From Azospirillum brasilense (GTDB lineage Bacteria > Pseudomonadota > Alphaproteobacteria > Azospirillales > Azospirillaceae), in assembly GCF_003349955.1 (NCBI RefSeq), contig NZ_QLKQ01000022.1, positions 1 through 64,000 of the forward strand: a DNA stretch of 64,000 nucleotides, given 5' to 3'. The position numbers and the translations under genes were made by a program. The notes beneath the pieces were generated by a model. The model was not told the DNA's origin and ran no database searches. It saw nothing but the letters and a program-made list of their open reading frames with translations. This document shows, one piece after another, positions 1 to 9,700 of the stretch. Each line of letters starts with the position of its first letter. Position 1 is the stretch's first letter.

Positions 1-303
1 GTAGGTCGCCGCCAGGTCACCACGGCACACGCCACGCCATCCAAGGACGTGGACGCAGCAGGGCTTCGCATTCGCTTGACAATCGGCTTCATGAACGACA
101 AAGTCGGCGCTTTTCCCAGCGGGAAGCGCCGGTTTTTCGTTGTGTCCGTTGTGCCCGAAATGTCGTCGCGGGCCCCCTCCCTAACCCTCCCCCGCCCACG
201 GCGGGGGAGGGGATCAAAGAGGGAAACTCGGGGCCGGGCGTCTTGTTCGTGGCCGTGGCGCCCCCACCTACCCATCGACAGCGACGATGCGGGAGGACGA
301 GGA
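1..303. other. leader region with a short palindrome, no gene seen
   Basis: No coding region is supported here. An open frame continues upstream of the sugar dehydrogenase start from position 49, but its translation is compositionally unlike a protein and it runs through a perfect hairpin, so I treat it as non-coding. The only clear structure is the palindrome at 185-211. A TTGACA at 76-81 could be a -35 element, but no convincing -10 follows. Confidence 0.5.
185..211. repeat. short GC-rich palindrome related to the 121-bp repeats
   Basis: A perfect 12-bp stem (185-196 with 200-211) closes on a 3-base loop. The flank reads CCCTCCCTAACCCTC, the reverse complement of the GAGGGTTAGGG core found in the 121-bp repeats at 18160, 28698 and 59431, so this looks like a half copy in the opposite orientation. 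Confidence 0.6.
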
Positions 304-1470
304 ATGCGCATGGGCCGAACCGCCGCCCTGATGACCGCCACCACCCTTGCGGCTTGCCTGAGCGTCACGGACGCGAGCGCCGTGGACAAGGTGTTCAAAA
401 CCGAAAAGGCCATGGTGTCGGTGAAGACCGTCGCCAGCGGCCTCAGCCATCCATGGGGACTGGCCTTTCTGCCCGACGGGCGGATGCTGGTGACCGAGAA
501 GGACGGCCGGTTGCGCATCGTGGCGCCGGACGGCACGGTGTCCGCTCCGGTGAAGGGCGTGCCGAAGGTCGACGACCGCGGGCAGGGAGGCCTGCTCGAC
601 GTGGCGCTGGACCCGGACTTCGCGCAGAACCGCTTCGTCTATCTCAGCTTTTCCGAGCCCGGGACGGAGGACGGCACCAACTCCACCGCCGTGGCGCGCG
701 GCGCGCTGAGCGCCGACGAGACCGCCCTGACCGACGTCCGGGTGATCTTCTCGCAGAAGCCCAAGGTGGAAAGCCGCATGCATTATGGGTCCCGGCTGGT
801 CTTCGACCGGCAGGGCCACCTGTACGTGACTCTGGGCGAACGCTCGCTGGAGCAGTTCCGGACGCAGGCGCAGGACCTCGACTCGCATCTGGGCAAGGTG
901 GTGCGGATCAACCGCGACGGTTCGGTGCCCGCCGACAACCCCTTCGTGAACCGGTCCGGCGCGCTGCCGGAAATCTGGTCCTACGGTCACCGCAACATCC
1001 AGGGCGCCGCCTTGAATCCGCAGACCGGCGCGCTGTGGATCAACGAGCACGGCCCGCGCGGCGGCGACGAGGTCAATGTCCCCGAACCGGGGAAGAATTA
1101 CGGCTGGCCGGTGGTCTCCTACGGCGTGAACTACAACGGGACGCCCATCGGGACGGGCAAGTCGAGCGCGCCCGGCATGGAAGAGCCGGTGTATCAGTGG
1201 ACTCCGGTCATCGGCTCCTCCGGCATGACCTTCTACACGGCGGACACGCTGCCCGGCTGGAAGGGCAGCCTGTTCAACGGCGGACTGGCGACCAAGGAGG
1301 TCGTGCGGCTCGAACTCGACGGCAACAAGGTCAAGCACGAGGAGCGTATGTTCCGCGATCTCGGCAAGCGCATCCGGCAGGTCAGCCAGGGTCCCGACGG
1401 GGCGCTCTATCTGCTGACCGACGAAAACAGCGGCGAGATCCTGCGGGTGACCCCGGCGGGCAAATCGTAA
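304..1470 (+). CDS. PQQ-dependent aldose sugar dehydrogenase (YliI/soluble GDH family)
   Basis: Predicted exported six-bladed beta-propeller quinoprotein oxidising aldose sugars with PQQ as cofactor. The protein (388 aa) has typical family blocks: LSHPWGLAFLPDGRMLVTEK near residues 48-67, GQGGLLDVALDP at 93-104, then SYGHRNIQG and EHGPRGGDEVN, ending with GEILRVTP. I chose ATG 304 because residues 1-18 form a short basic/hydrophobic signal ending in a lipobox-like LAAC, so it may be a lipoprotein; cleavage after the ASA near residue 25 is the alternative. It stands alone: the gene downstream is convergent. Substrate range is not visible from the sequence, and no PQQ biosynthesis genes are in the window. 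Confidence 0.85.
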   Translation: MRMGRTAALMTATTLAACLSVTDASAVDKVFKTEKAMVSVKTVASGLSHPWGLAFLPDGRMLVTEKDGRLRIVAPDGTVSAPVKGVPKVDDRGQGGLLDVALDPDFAQNRFVYLSFSEPGTEDGTNSTAVARGALSADETALTDVRVIFSQKPKVESRMHYGSRLVFDRQGHLYVTLGERSLEQFRTQAQDLDSHLGKVVRINRDGSVPADNPFVNRSGALPEIWSYGHRNIQGAALNPQTGALWINEHGPRGGDEVNVPEPGKNYGWPVVSYGVNYNGTPIGTGKSSAPGMEEPVYQWTPVIGSSGMTFYTADTLPGWKGSLFNGGLATKEVVRLELDGNKVKHEERMFRDLGKRIRQVSQGPDGALYLLTDENSGEILRVTPAGKS

Positions 1471-1478
1471 GCTCCGGT

Positions 1479-1703
1479 TCAGCGGCCTCGGCTGCGCTTG
1501 GATGGCCTCGTCAGGCGCTCAGCGGCCATCAGGTCGCTGCGGCTGACGCCGATGTCCCTCAGCAATCGGTCGTCGAGGCGGTCGGGGGTGGCGACTCTTC
1601 GCGTCCGGCGTTCCATCAGTTTGCGGCAGGCTCCCAGCAGGGCGGAAGCGAGTGATTTCGGCAGGGTTGCGCCGAAGGCGCGGACGACGGGCAGGGTCGG
1701 CAT
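1479..1703 (-). CDS. DUF1127 small protein
   Basis: Small basic protein of 74 aa. Its C-terminal part, with RLDDRLLRDIGVSRSDL, is the YjiS-like DUF1127 signature (a helix rich in Arg, Leu and Asp). Family members are short, often stress- or phosphate-responsive proteins in alphaproteobacteria, some with RNA-related roles; no specific job can be read here. The start at 1703 is fixed by a GGAGG six bases upstream; a longer frame to 1766 exists but lacks that support. It converges with the sugar dehydrogenase, leaving 8 bases between the stop codons. Confidence 0.75.
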   Translation of the reverse strand: MPTLPVVRAFGATLPKSLASALLGACRKLMERRTRRVATPDRLDDRLLRDIGVSRSDLMAAERLTRPSKRSRGR

Positions 1704-1852
1704 GGACGATTCCTCCATTCGGGCGGGGACTGCCGCCCCGCGTTGCCGGTCCTGTCTAGCGGGCATTGGCCGGCGGGGAAGTGGCCCCCTTCACACCGGC
1801 CCCGCGCTTTCCGGACTTCCGATGGGACGGCAGGGGCGCTAAACAGGCGCCC

Positions 1853-2692
1853 ATGCCAGCCATCATTCCCCCCTCCATCATCCCCATCGACGACCCGGAC
1901 GATCCACGGATCGCCGCCTACCGCGACGTGAAGGAGCGCGACCTCGTGGGGCGGGAGGTGCGCTTCATCGCCGAGGGGGCGGTGGTGCTGCGGACCCTGC
2001 TGACCGCCTCGCGCCATGAAACCCTGTCGCTGCTGATTGCGGAGAAGCGGATCGCCGGGCTGGTCCCGATGCTCGACTCGCTGCCCACGGGAGTGCCGAT
2101 CTACAGCGCCCGGCAGGAGGTGCTGGACGCCATCGCGGGCTTCCCGCTGCACCGCGGCATCCTGGGGCTGGGGCGGGCGGCGCCGATGCCCGAGCCGGAC
2201 GCGCTGCTGGCCGCGCTGGGACCGCGGGCGACCGTGCTGGTGCTCTGCGGGATCGGCAATCACGACAATGTGGGCGGCATCTTCCGCAACGCGGCGGCCT
2301 TCGGGGTGGATGCGGTGCTGCTCGATTCCGGCTGCTGCGACCCGCTTTACCGCAAGGCGATCCGCGTGTCGGTCGGGGCGGCGTTGCGGGTGCCCTTCGT
2401 CCGCATTCCGGGGGGAACCGACCCGGTCGCGCTGCTGGAGCGGCACGGCTTCGCCGTCCTCTCACTGAGCCCGGCGGGCGCGGTGACCCTGGCGGGGCTG
2501 CGCCGTCCGGAGCGCGCGGCGCTGCTTCTGGGGTCGGAGGGGCCGGGCCTGCCGGCGTCGGTCCTGGCGCGGACACGGACGGTGCGCATCCCCATGGCGC
2601 CGGACTTCGATTCCTTGAACGTCGCCACGACCAGCGGGATCGTCCTGCACCACCTCGCCTTCATGGCGGAGCCGGAGTCAGGAGTCGGCTGA
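1853..2692 (+). CDS. TrmH/SpoU-family RNA 2'-O-methyltransferase
   Basis: SPOUT-class SAM-dependent methyltransferase acting on rRNA or tRNA ribose 2'-OH. All three knot motifs are present: NHDNVGGIFRNA at residues 136-147, LLLGSEGPGLP at 224-234, and the VRIPM...DSLNVATTSGI block at 244-263. The N-terminal 100 residues resemble the substrate-binding domain of this family. The start at 1853 is chosen because the conserved domain begins shortly after it; the frame is open further upstream to 1766, but that part overlaps the leader of the DUF1127 gene. The 3' end overlaps the oxyR 3' end tail-to-tail by 15 bases. The target nucleotide cannot be told from sequence. Confidence 0.85.
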   Translation: MPAIIPPSIIPIDDPDDPRIAAYRDVKERDLVGREVRFIAEGAVVLRTLLTASRHETLSLLIAEKRIAGLVPMLDSLPTGVPIYSARQEVLDAIAGFPLHRGILGLGRAAPMPEPDALLAALGPRATVLVLCGIGNHDNVGGIFRNAAAFGVDAVLLDSGCCDPLYRKAIRVSVGAALRVPFVRIPGGTDPVALLERHGFAVLSLSPAGAVTLAGLRRPERAALLLGSEGPGLPASVLARTRTVRIPMAPDFDSLNVATTSGIVLHHLAFMAEPESGVG

Positions 2693-3613
2693 GCCGTCGA
2701 TCCGGCGCAGGCCGGGCGGGGTGGCGTCGCGCAGGCTCCGGGCGAGCGCGCGGAAGCCGGCGGCGCGCGGGTCGCTGGCCCGCCAGACCAGCCCGACGAC
2801 CCGGCCGGGCGGATCGCCCTGGAAGGCGCGGTAGGCGACCAGCCCGCCCACCGTCGCCGCCTCCCCGTCGCCGGTGGCGAGCCGCGGCATCAGCGTGTAG
2901 CCGGTTCCGCTGGCGACCATATGGCGCAGCGTCTCCAGCCCGGTGGCGTGGCGCATGCCGCGGCTGGTGGCGCCGCAGGCGGCCAGCGCCTGATCGCGCA
3001 GGCAATGCCCCTCCTCCAGCAGCACCAGCTCCCCGGGGTCGAGGTCGGCCAGGGCGATGGAGGGTAGGCTTTCCAGCCGGTGGCCGGTGGGGTGGGCCAG
3101 CACGAAGGACTCGAAGAACAGGGCGTCGCAGGTCAGCCCCTCCGCCTCGACGGGCAGGGCGAGCAGAACGGCGTCCAGCCGCCCCTCGCGCAACTCCTCC
3201 AGCAGGCCGTCGGTGCGCCCCTCGGACAGCACGAGCTGGACGTCGGGCAGGTGCCGGCGCATCGCGGGCAGGACGTGGGGGAACAGATACGGCCCCAGCG
3301 TCTGGATCGCCGCGATGGAGAGCGGACCGTGCAGGGCCCCCGCCGTTCCGCGGGCCAGCGCCAGCAGGCGGCGCGCCTCCTCCAGGACGACGCGGGCCTG
3401 GCGGATCACCACCTCGCCCTGCGGGGTGGGCAGCACGCGGCGGCTCGTCCGCTCGAACAGCGGGATGCCGAGCAGGTCTTCGAGCTTGCGGATCTGCGCG
3501 CTCAGCGACGGCTGGCTGACCGAGCAGCGCTCCGCCGCCTTGCCGAAATGCCGCTGTTCGGCCACCGCCACCACATATTCCAGATCGCGAAGGGACAGGC
3601 CGGCGAGATTCAT
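2678..3613 (-). CDS. oxyR: OxyR, LysR-type hydrogen-peroxide sensor
   Basis: LysR-type activator (311 aa) with an N-terminal winged HTH at about residues 5-65 and a regulatory domain. The redox motif EGHCLRDQALAACG places Cys204 and Cys213 nine residues apart, exactly the spacing of the peroxide-sensing disulfide pair Cys199/Cys208 of E. coli OxyR, so function as a peroxide sensor is well supported. It is divergent from the catalase gene, with 129 bases between the two starts; this is the common oxyR-kat arrangement in which OxyR controls both promoters. Confidence 0.92.
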   Translation of the reverse strand: MNLAGLSLRDLEYVVAVAEQRHFGKAAERCSVSQPSLSAQIRKLEDLLGIPLFERTSRRVLPTPQGEVVIRQARVVLEEARRLLALARGTAGALHGPLSIAAIQTLGPYLFPHVLPAMRRHLPDVQLVLSEGRTDGLLEELREGRLDAVLLALPVEAEGLTCDALFFESFVLAHPTGHRLESLPSIALADLDPGELVLLEEGHCLRDQALAACGATSRGMRHATGLETLRHMVASGTGYTLMPRLATGDGEAATVGGLVAYRAFQGDPPGRVVGLVWRASDPRAAGFRALARSLRDATPPGLRRIDGSADS

Positions 3614-3742
3614 GGGTAAGGATTCATAGGTTCAGGCTATCGAAGCATTTGAAACGATGTCTTGGATATATCAACGAAGCGGCGGGATAACCAGGGGGCA
3701 AAGCGGACGCGGCAACTGATAAGAAACGCAAGGAGTTGAGCC
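3614..3742. promoter_or_regulatory. oxyR-catalase divergent control region with an OxyR-like dyad
   Basis: The intergenic region holds ATAG (3626-3629), seven bases, then CTAT (3637-3640). This matches one half of the classical OxyR site ATAG-N7-CTAT. The second half-site expected downstream (from about 3648) is much weaker. The dyad lies 13 bases upstream of the oxyR start and about 105 bases from the catalase start, fitting autorepression plus activation of the catalase gene. An AAGGAG at 3730-3734 is the catalase ribosome-binding site. Confidence 0.6.
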
Positions 3743-5212
3743 ATGAGCACCCTGACCACCGCTGCCGGCATTCCGGTCGCCGACAACCAGAATTCCTTGA
3801 CCGCCGGCCCGCGCGGTCCGGTGCTGATGCAGGATTTCCACCTGATCGAGAAGCTGGCCCACTTCAACCGCGAGCGCATTCCGGAGCGGGTGGTCCACGC
3901 CAAGGGGGCCGGCGCCTACGGCGTCTTCCGGGTGACCCGCGACGTGACACCCTACACCGCGGCACGGTTCCTGTCGGAGATCGGCAAGGAGACGGAGGTG
4001 TTCCTGCGCTTCTCCACCGTTGGTGGCGAGAAGGGCTCCGCCGACGCCGAGCGCGACCCGCGTGGCTTTGCCGTCAAGTTCTACACCGAGGACGGCAACT
4101 ACGATCTGGTCGGCAACAACACGCCGGTCTTCTTCATCCGCGACCCGCTGAAGTTCCCCGACTTCATCCACACGCAGAAGCGCAACCCGGCGACCAACCT
4201 GAAGGACCCGACGGCGGTCTGGGACTTCTTCTCGCTGTCGTCGGAGACGATGCACCAGCTGACGATCCTGTTCAGCGACCGCGGCACGCCGCGCGGCTAC
4301 CGCCACATGGACGGCTTCTCCAGCCACACCTTCTCGTGGATCAACGCGGCGGGCGAGCGCTTCTGGGTGAAATACCACTTCAAGTCCCGCCAGGGCATCC
4401 AGAACTTCACGGCGGATCAGGCCGTGCGCATGGCCGGTGTCGATCCCGACCACGCCACCCGTGATCTCTTCGCCGCCATCCGCGACGGTGATTTTCCGGC
4501 CTGGACCGTCTCGGTGCAGATCATGCCGGAGGCGGAGGCCGACGCCTATCGGATCAACCCGTTCGACGTGACCAAGGTGTGGCCGCACGCCGATTACCCG
4601 CTGGTCGAGGTGGGCGAGATGGTGCTGAACCGCAACCCGGAGAACTTCTTCGCGGAGGTCGAGCAGGCCGCCTTCAGCCCGGCCAACGTGGTGCCCGGCA
4701 TTTCCTTCAGCCCGGACAAGATGCTGCAAGGGCGTCTGTTCGCCTACGCCGACGCGCACCGCTACCGGCTGGGCGCCAACCATCAGGCGCTGCCGGTCAA
4801 CCGTCCGCACGCCGCGGAGGTCCGCAACCATCAGCGCGACGGCGCCATGCGCTTCGACGGCAACGGCGGCGGCAGCCCGAACTACGAGCCGAACAGCTTC
4901 GGCGGGCCGGTGCAGAACCGTGCGGTGGCCGAGCCGCCGCTGCGCATTTCCGGCGACGCCGCCCGCTATGACCACCGCGAGGGCAACGACGACTACGCCC
5001 AGGCCGGCGCCCTGTTCCGCCTGATCGGGGCGGAGGCGCAGGAGCGGCTGATGGACACCATCGCCAATTCACTGGGGGAGGTGCCGCTCTTCATCCAGCG
5101 GCGGCAGTTGGCGCACTTCTTCGCGGCGGATCCCGCCTATGGCGCGGGCGTCGCGAAGCGGCTGGGGGTGCCGGCGGCGGCACAGCCTGAAGAGGCCGCC
5201 GTGGCCGGCTGA
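3743..5212 (+). CDS. katA: monofunctional haem catalase, small-subunit type
   Basis: Catalase (489 aa) that dismutates hydrogen peroxide. Distal His52 lies in [12 protein letters not shown], the distal Asn in [18 protein letters not shown] (residues 123-140), and the haem-ligating Tyr334 in [14 protein letters not shown], with Arg330 four residues before it. The length fits small-subunit clade 3 enzymes. There is no N-terminal signal, so it should be cytoplasmic. AAGGAG precedes the ATG. It is transcribed away from oxyR and followed by a strong terminator, so it is probably monocistronic and peroxide-induced. Confidence 0.95.
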   Translation: MSTLTTAAGIPVADNQNSLTAGPRGPVLMQDFHLIEKLAHFNRERIPERVVHAKGAGAYGVFRVTRDVTPYTAARFLSEIGKETEVFLRFSTVGGEKGSADAERDPRGFAVKFYTEDGNYDLVGNNTPVFFIRDPLKFPDFIHTQKRNPATNLKDPTAVWDFFSLSSETMHQLTILFSDRGTPRGYRHMDGFSSHTFSWINAAGERFWVKYHFKSRQGIQNFTADQAVRMAGVDPDHATRDLFAAIRDGDFPAWTVSVQIMPEAEADAYRINPFDVTKVWPHADYPLVEVGEMVLNRNPENFFAEVEQAAFSPANVVPGISFSPDKMLQGRLFAYADAHRYRLGANHQALPVNRPHAAEVRNHQRDGAMRFDGNGGGSPNYEPNSFGGPVQNRAVAEPPLRISGDAARYDHREGNDDYAQAGALFRLIGAEAQERLMDTIANSLGEVPLFIQRRQLAHFFAADPAYGAGVAKRLGVPAAAQPEEAAVAG

Positions 5213-5236
5213 GGCCCAGCTCCCGAACACTCGGCA

Positions 5237-5274
5237 CCGCCGGACGCACCCCCTCGCGCCCGGCGGCTTTTTTT
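5237..5274 (+). terminator. rho-independent terminator of the catalase gene
   Basis: An 11-bp GC-rich stem with one mismatch (5237-5247 with 5256-5266) is followed by seven T at 5268-5274, just downstream of the catalase stop and before the convergent HxlR gene. Confidence 0.85.
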
Positions 5275-5280
5275 GACCGG

Positions 5281-5694
5281 TCACTCCGCGGCGGCGCTCT
5301 GCCGATTCGTCCAGCCCTCGGCAATCCGCGGCAGGTTGAACTCGATCCAGTCGGCGAGGAGGCGCACCTTCTCGGCGGCTTCCCGCCCCAGCGGCGTCAG
5401 GCTGTAGTCGACATGGGGCGGCACCACGTCGTGGGCGGTGCGCTTGACCAGCCCGTCGCCCTCCAGCCATTGCAGCGTCTGGGCCAGCATCCGCTCGCTG
5501 ACCCCGCCGATGGTGCGGCGCAGTTCGCTGAAGCGCAGCGTTCCGCTTTCCAGGGCGATCAGGACCAGGACGCCCCAGCGGCTGGTGACGTGTTTCAGCA
5601 CCTCCCGCGAGGGGCAGGCCGCGGCCATCAGGTCGCCGCGCTTCATCCGCTCCGACAACGGCAGCGGCGTGCAATCGTCGTCCGGTTCCGGCAT
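5281..5694 (-). CDS. HxlR-family transcriptional regulator (YtfH/QorR-like)
   Basis: A 137-aa winged-helix regulator of the HxlR type (about residues 25-115). The family-typical cysteine near the N-terminus is present as Cys27 in AAACPSREVLKHV, and SRWGVLVLIAL and GVSERMLAQTLQWLEGDGLV are standard blocks. QorR-type members use this cysteine to sense quinones or electrophiles. AAGGAGG sits seven bases before ATG 5694, fixing the start. It is divergent from a QorB-like reductase gene, as in the ytfH-ytfG pair of enterobacteria, so it most likely represses that gene and itself. Confidence 0.85.
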   Translation of the reverse strand: MPEPDDDCTPLPLSERMKRGDLMAAACPSREVLKHVTSRWGVLVLIALESGTLRFSELRRTIGGVSERMLAQTLQWLEGDGLVKRTAHDVVPPHVDYSLTPLGREAAEKVRLLADWIEFNLPRIAEGWTNRQSAAAE

Positions 5695-5725
5695 GGCCGT
5701 CCTCCTTCCACCAGGAATCTTCACA

Positions 5726-5758
5726 CTTACATTTATGTACGTACTTACGAAAAGTAAG
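5726..5758. promoter_or_regulatory. probable HxlR operator
   Basis: Between the divergent HxlR and qorB-like starts, CTTAC at 5726-5730 recurs at 5744-5748 and forms a dyad with GTAAG at 5754-5758. Two direct half-sites 18 bases apart plus an inverted one, in the only AT-rich patch of the region, fit a dimeric winged-helix operator. Confidence 0.5.
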
Positions 5759-5810
5759 CAAGTGGCTTAGGTGAATGGTCACCACCCAACCGCAAACGGG
5801 ACACCCGACC

Positions 5811-6656
5811 ATGACCATCGCCGTCACCGGTGCCACCGGCCAGCTTGGCCGCCTCGTCATCGCCCGCCTGAAGAAGACGGTTCCGGCCTCCGGGATCGTC
5901 GCCCTGGTGCGCTCTCCCGCCAAGGCCGCCGACCTGGGGGTCGAGGCCCGCGAGGCCGATTACGGCAACCCCGAGACACTTGCCCGCGCGCTGGCCGGCG
6001 TCGACACGTTGCTGCTCATCTCCTCGAACGAGATCGGGCAGCGGGCGGCGCAGCACCGCAACGTCGTCAACGCCGCGAAGGCGGCAGGCGTGGGCCGGAT
6101 CGTCTACACCAGCCTGCTCCACGCCGACCGCTCGCCGCTGAGCCTCGCCGAGGAGCACCGGGCGACCGAGGCGGACATCAAGGCGTCGGGCCTCCCCTTC
6201 ACGATCCTGCGCAACGGCTGGTACACCGAGAACCACACCGGTTCGGTCGGCGCGGCGCTGGCCGGTGGCGCCGTCATCGGCAGCGCCGGCGACGGGCGGA
6301 TTTCCTCGGCCACGCGCGCCGACTACGCCGACGCGGCGGTGGCGGTGGTGACCGGCACCGGCCATGAGGGCAGGACCTACGAGCTGGCCGGGGACGAGGC
6401 GGTGACGCTGGCCGATCTGGCCGCCGAAATCTCCCGCCAGTCCGGCAAGAACATCCCTTACCGGAACCTGCCGGAGGCCGATTACGCCGCCATCCTCGCC
6501 GGCTTCGGCCTTCCGGAGGTTTTCGCGAAGGGCATCGCCTCCTGGGACGCCGATGCGTCGAAGGGCGCGCTGTTCGACGACGGGCGCCAGCTGTCGGCGC
6601 TGATCGGCCGTCCGACCACGCCGCTCTCCGCCGCCGTGGCCGCGGCCCTTCCCTGA
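5811..6656 (+). CDS. qorB: NmrA/SDR-type NAD(P)H:quinone oxidoreductase (QorB/YtfG-like)
   Basis: A 281-aa atypical short-chain dehydrogenase that should reduce quinones with NAD(P)H in the cytosol. The Rossmann motif GATGQLG is at residues 7-13; VYTSLLHADRSPLSLAEEHRATE and GLPFTILRNGWYTEN are strong QorB/YtfG signatures. The start at 5811 places the first strand at the extreme N-terminus as in relatives; an in-frame ATG at 5775 would add 12 residues and cannot be excluded. Pairing with the divergent HxlR gene suggests induction by quinones or other electrophiles. Confidence 0.85.
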   Translation: MTIAVTGATGQLGRLVIARLKKTVPASGIVALVRSPAKAADLGVEAREADYGNPETLARALAGVDTLLLISSNEIGQRAAQHRNVVNAAKAAGVGRIVYTSLLHADRSPLSLAEEHRATEADIKASGLPFTILRNGWYTENHTGSVGAALAGGAVIGSAGDGRISSATRADYADAAVAVVTGTGHEGRTYELAGDEAVTLADLAAEISRQSGKNIPYRNLPEADYAAILAGFGLPEVFAKGIASWDADASKGALFDDGRQLSALIGRPTTPLSAAVAAALP

Positions 6657-6660
6657 AAAG

Positions 6661-6695
6661 AAAAAACCCCCTCGACCGCGTGGGGCGAGGGGGTT
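6661..6695 (-). terminator. terminator of the RND operon, possibly bidirectional
   Basis: A perfect 10-bp stem (6665-6674 with 6686-6695) lies between the convergent qorB-like and RND genes. Read on the minus strand it is followed by six or more U, so it primarily ends the efflux operon; on the plus strand the U-run is missing. Confidence 0.8.
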
Positions 6696-6721
6696 CGGAA
6701 AGGTTGCCGTTCGGTTCGGCC

Positions 6722-9700
6722 TTACTGCGAGGCCGCCGCGATCTCCCGCGCGCGGCGGGAGACCGATGCCGCGTAGTGGTCCTTGGCCAGCACGGTGTAG
6801 ACCGCCGGCAGGACGAACAGAGTGAACAGCGTGCCGATCAGCATGCCCGACACGATCACCAGACCGATGGAGAAGCGGCTGGCCGCACCGGCGCCGGCGG
6901 CGGTCAGCAGCGGCAGGAGGCCCACCACCATCGCCGCCGTGGTCATCAGGATCGGGCGCAGGCGGACGCGGGCCGCGTGCTCGATGGCGGTGCGGCGGTC
7001 CACCCGCTCGTTGATCTGCATCTCGCGGGCGAACTCCACCATCAGGATGCCGTGCTTGCTGATGAGGCCGATCAGCGTCACCAAGCCCACCTGCGTGTAG
7101 ATGTTCATGGTGGACAGGCCGAAGAACAGCGGCAGCAGCGCGCCGCAGATCGACATCGGCACCGAGATCAGGATCACCAGCGGGTCGCGCAGCGATTCGA
7201 ACTGCGCGGCCAGCACCAGATAGATGACCACCAGCGCGAAGACGAAGGTGACCATGAGCTGGTTGCCCTCGGTCACGTACTGGCGCGACTCCGACAGGTA
7301 GGAATGGCCGAAGCCGGCGGGCAGGACCTCGCGGGCCTGCCGCTCCAGGAACTCCACGGCCTGGCCCATCGTCACGCCCGGCATCGGCACCGCGGAGAAG
7401 GTCGCAGAGGGAAGCTGGTTGTACTTGGTCAGGGCGTTCGGCTCCGTCGCCATTTCGATCGAGACGACGGTGGACAGTGGGACCTGCGCGCCGTTGCCCG
7501 CGGTGACGTAGTAGCGGGTCAGCGTCTCCGGCGTCAGGCGCTTGTCGCGCGGCACCTGCGGGATGACCTCGTAGGAGCGGCCGTTCAGGTTGAAGCGGTT
7601 GACGTAGTTGCCGCCGACCAGGACCGCCAGCGTGTCGCCGATCGACTGCATGGACAGGCCGAGGTCCGCCGCCTTCGACCGGTCGACGTGCAGCCGGACG
7701 ACCGGGCTGTTGAACTGCAGGTCGCTGTCGGTGACGATGAACATGCCGCTTTCCATGGCGGCGGTCTTGATCCGCTCTATGGCGTTGAAGATGGTCTGGT
7801 AATCGCCGGGGCTGTTGATGACCATCTGCACCGGCAGGCCGCCGGTGGAGCCGGGCAGGGCCGGCGGCGACACCAGGAACACCTGCGTGCCGGCCACCTT
7901 GCCGAGATCGGCCTGGACCAGCGGCTGAAGCTCCTTGGCGCTGCGGGTGCGCTCGTCCCACGGCTTCAGGATCATGCCGGCGAAGCCCTGGGTCAGGGTG
8001 GGCAGGCCGTTCAGCACGAAGCGGGTGTCGGTCTCCGGATAGTGGGTGAACACCTCGTCCATCTCGCGCCCGTAGGCGTCCATGTAATCGAGGTTGGCGT
8101 ACTGCGGCCCCTTGGTGATGCCGAACAGGATGCCCTGGTCCTCCTCCGGCGCCAGCTCCGACATGGTGTTGGCGAAGAGGAAGCCGACGCTCAGCAGAAC
8201 GCCGAAGCCGAACAGCAGGGTCGCCGCCCGGTAGTCCAGCGCGCCGCCCAGACGCCGCCCGTACCAGCCGGACAGCCTGTCGAAGGTGCGGTCGACGAAG
8301 CGGGCGAAGCGGCCCTCGTTCATGTCGCGGGTCAGCAGGAGCGAGCACATCATCGGCGACAGCGTCAGCGCCACCACGCCGGAGATGATGACCGACCCCG
8401 CCAGGGTGAAGGCGAACTCGCGGAACAGCGCGCCGGTCAGCCCGCCGAGGAAGCCGATGGGGGCGTAGACGGCGGCCAGCGTGATGGTCATGGAGATGAT
8501 GGGACCGATGATCTCCCGCGCGCCGATCAGCGCGGACTCGACGGGCGACTTTCCCTCCTCCAGGTGGCGGTGGACGTTCTCCACCACCACGATGGCGTCG
8601 TCCACCACGAGGCCGATGGCCAGCACCATGGCGAGCAGGGTCAGCAGGTTCAGGCTGAAGCCCATCGCCAGCATGATCGTCGCCGCACCCACGATGGACA
8701 GCGGGATGGTCACGATGGGGATCAGCACCGAGCGGAAGGAGCCCAGGAACAGGAAGATCACCACGATGACGATGCCGACCGCTTCCAGCAGCGTCTTCTG
8801 CACCTCGTCGATGGAGGCCTGGATGAAGCGGGTGGAGTCGTAGACGATCTCCATCTTCAGCGACGGCGGCAGGTTGCGCTCCAGCTCCGGCACCAGCTTG
8901 CGGATGTCCTCCACGATGGTCAGCGGGTTGCCGGTCGGCGTGGAGTTGATGCCGATGAAGATCGCCTGCTGGCCGTTCATCGACACGCTGGCGTTGGAGC
9001 TTTGCGCGCCCAGCTCGATCTCGGCGATGTCCTTCATGCGGACCAGCGCGCCGTCCTTGGACTTCACCACCATCTGCCGGAACTGCTCGACGTCGGTCAG
9101 GCCGGTGTTGGTGGTGATGTTGGAGACGACGAAGACGCCCTTCGCCTGTCCAGGGGCGGACTGGTAGTTGTTGGCCTGGATCGCCGCCCGCACGTCGGCG
9201 GCGGCGATGTTGCGCGCGGCCATCCGGTCGGGGTCGAGCCAGACGCGCATGGCGAAGGTCTGGCCGCCCAGGATCTGCGCCTCGGCCACGCCGGGCACGG
9301 TGGACAGCAGCGGCTGCACCACGCGCGTCAGGTAGTCGGAGATGGCCGCCCCGGACAGCTCCGGGCTGGCGAAGCCCATGTAGAGGATGGAGGTCGTCTC
9401 GCCCGTGGACTTCAGGATCACCGGGTCGTTGGCCTCGCGCGGAAGCTGGTATTTGACCTGCTGCACCTTCGACATCACGTCGGTCATCGCGACGTTGGGG
9501 TTGAAGTTCAGCCGGATGTAGGCGGTGACGAGGCTCACCCCCTGGGTGGAGGAGGAGGTGATGTAGTCGATGCCTTCCGCCGTCGCCACCGCCTGCTCGA
9601 TGGGCGTCGTGATGAAGCCCTGCATCAGGTCGGGGGAGGCGCCGGGGTAGGAGGTGGTGATGGTGATGACGGTGTTCTGCAACTCCGGATACTGCCGGAT

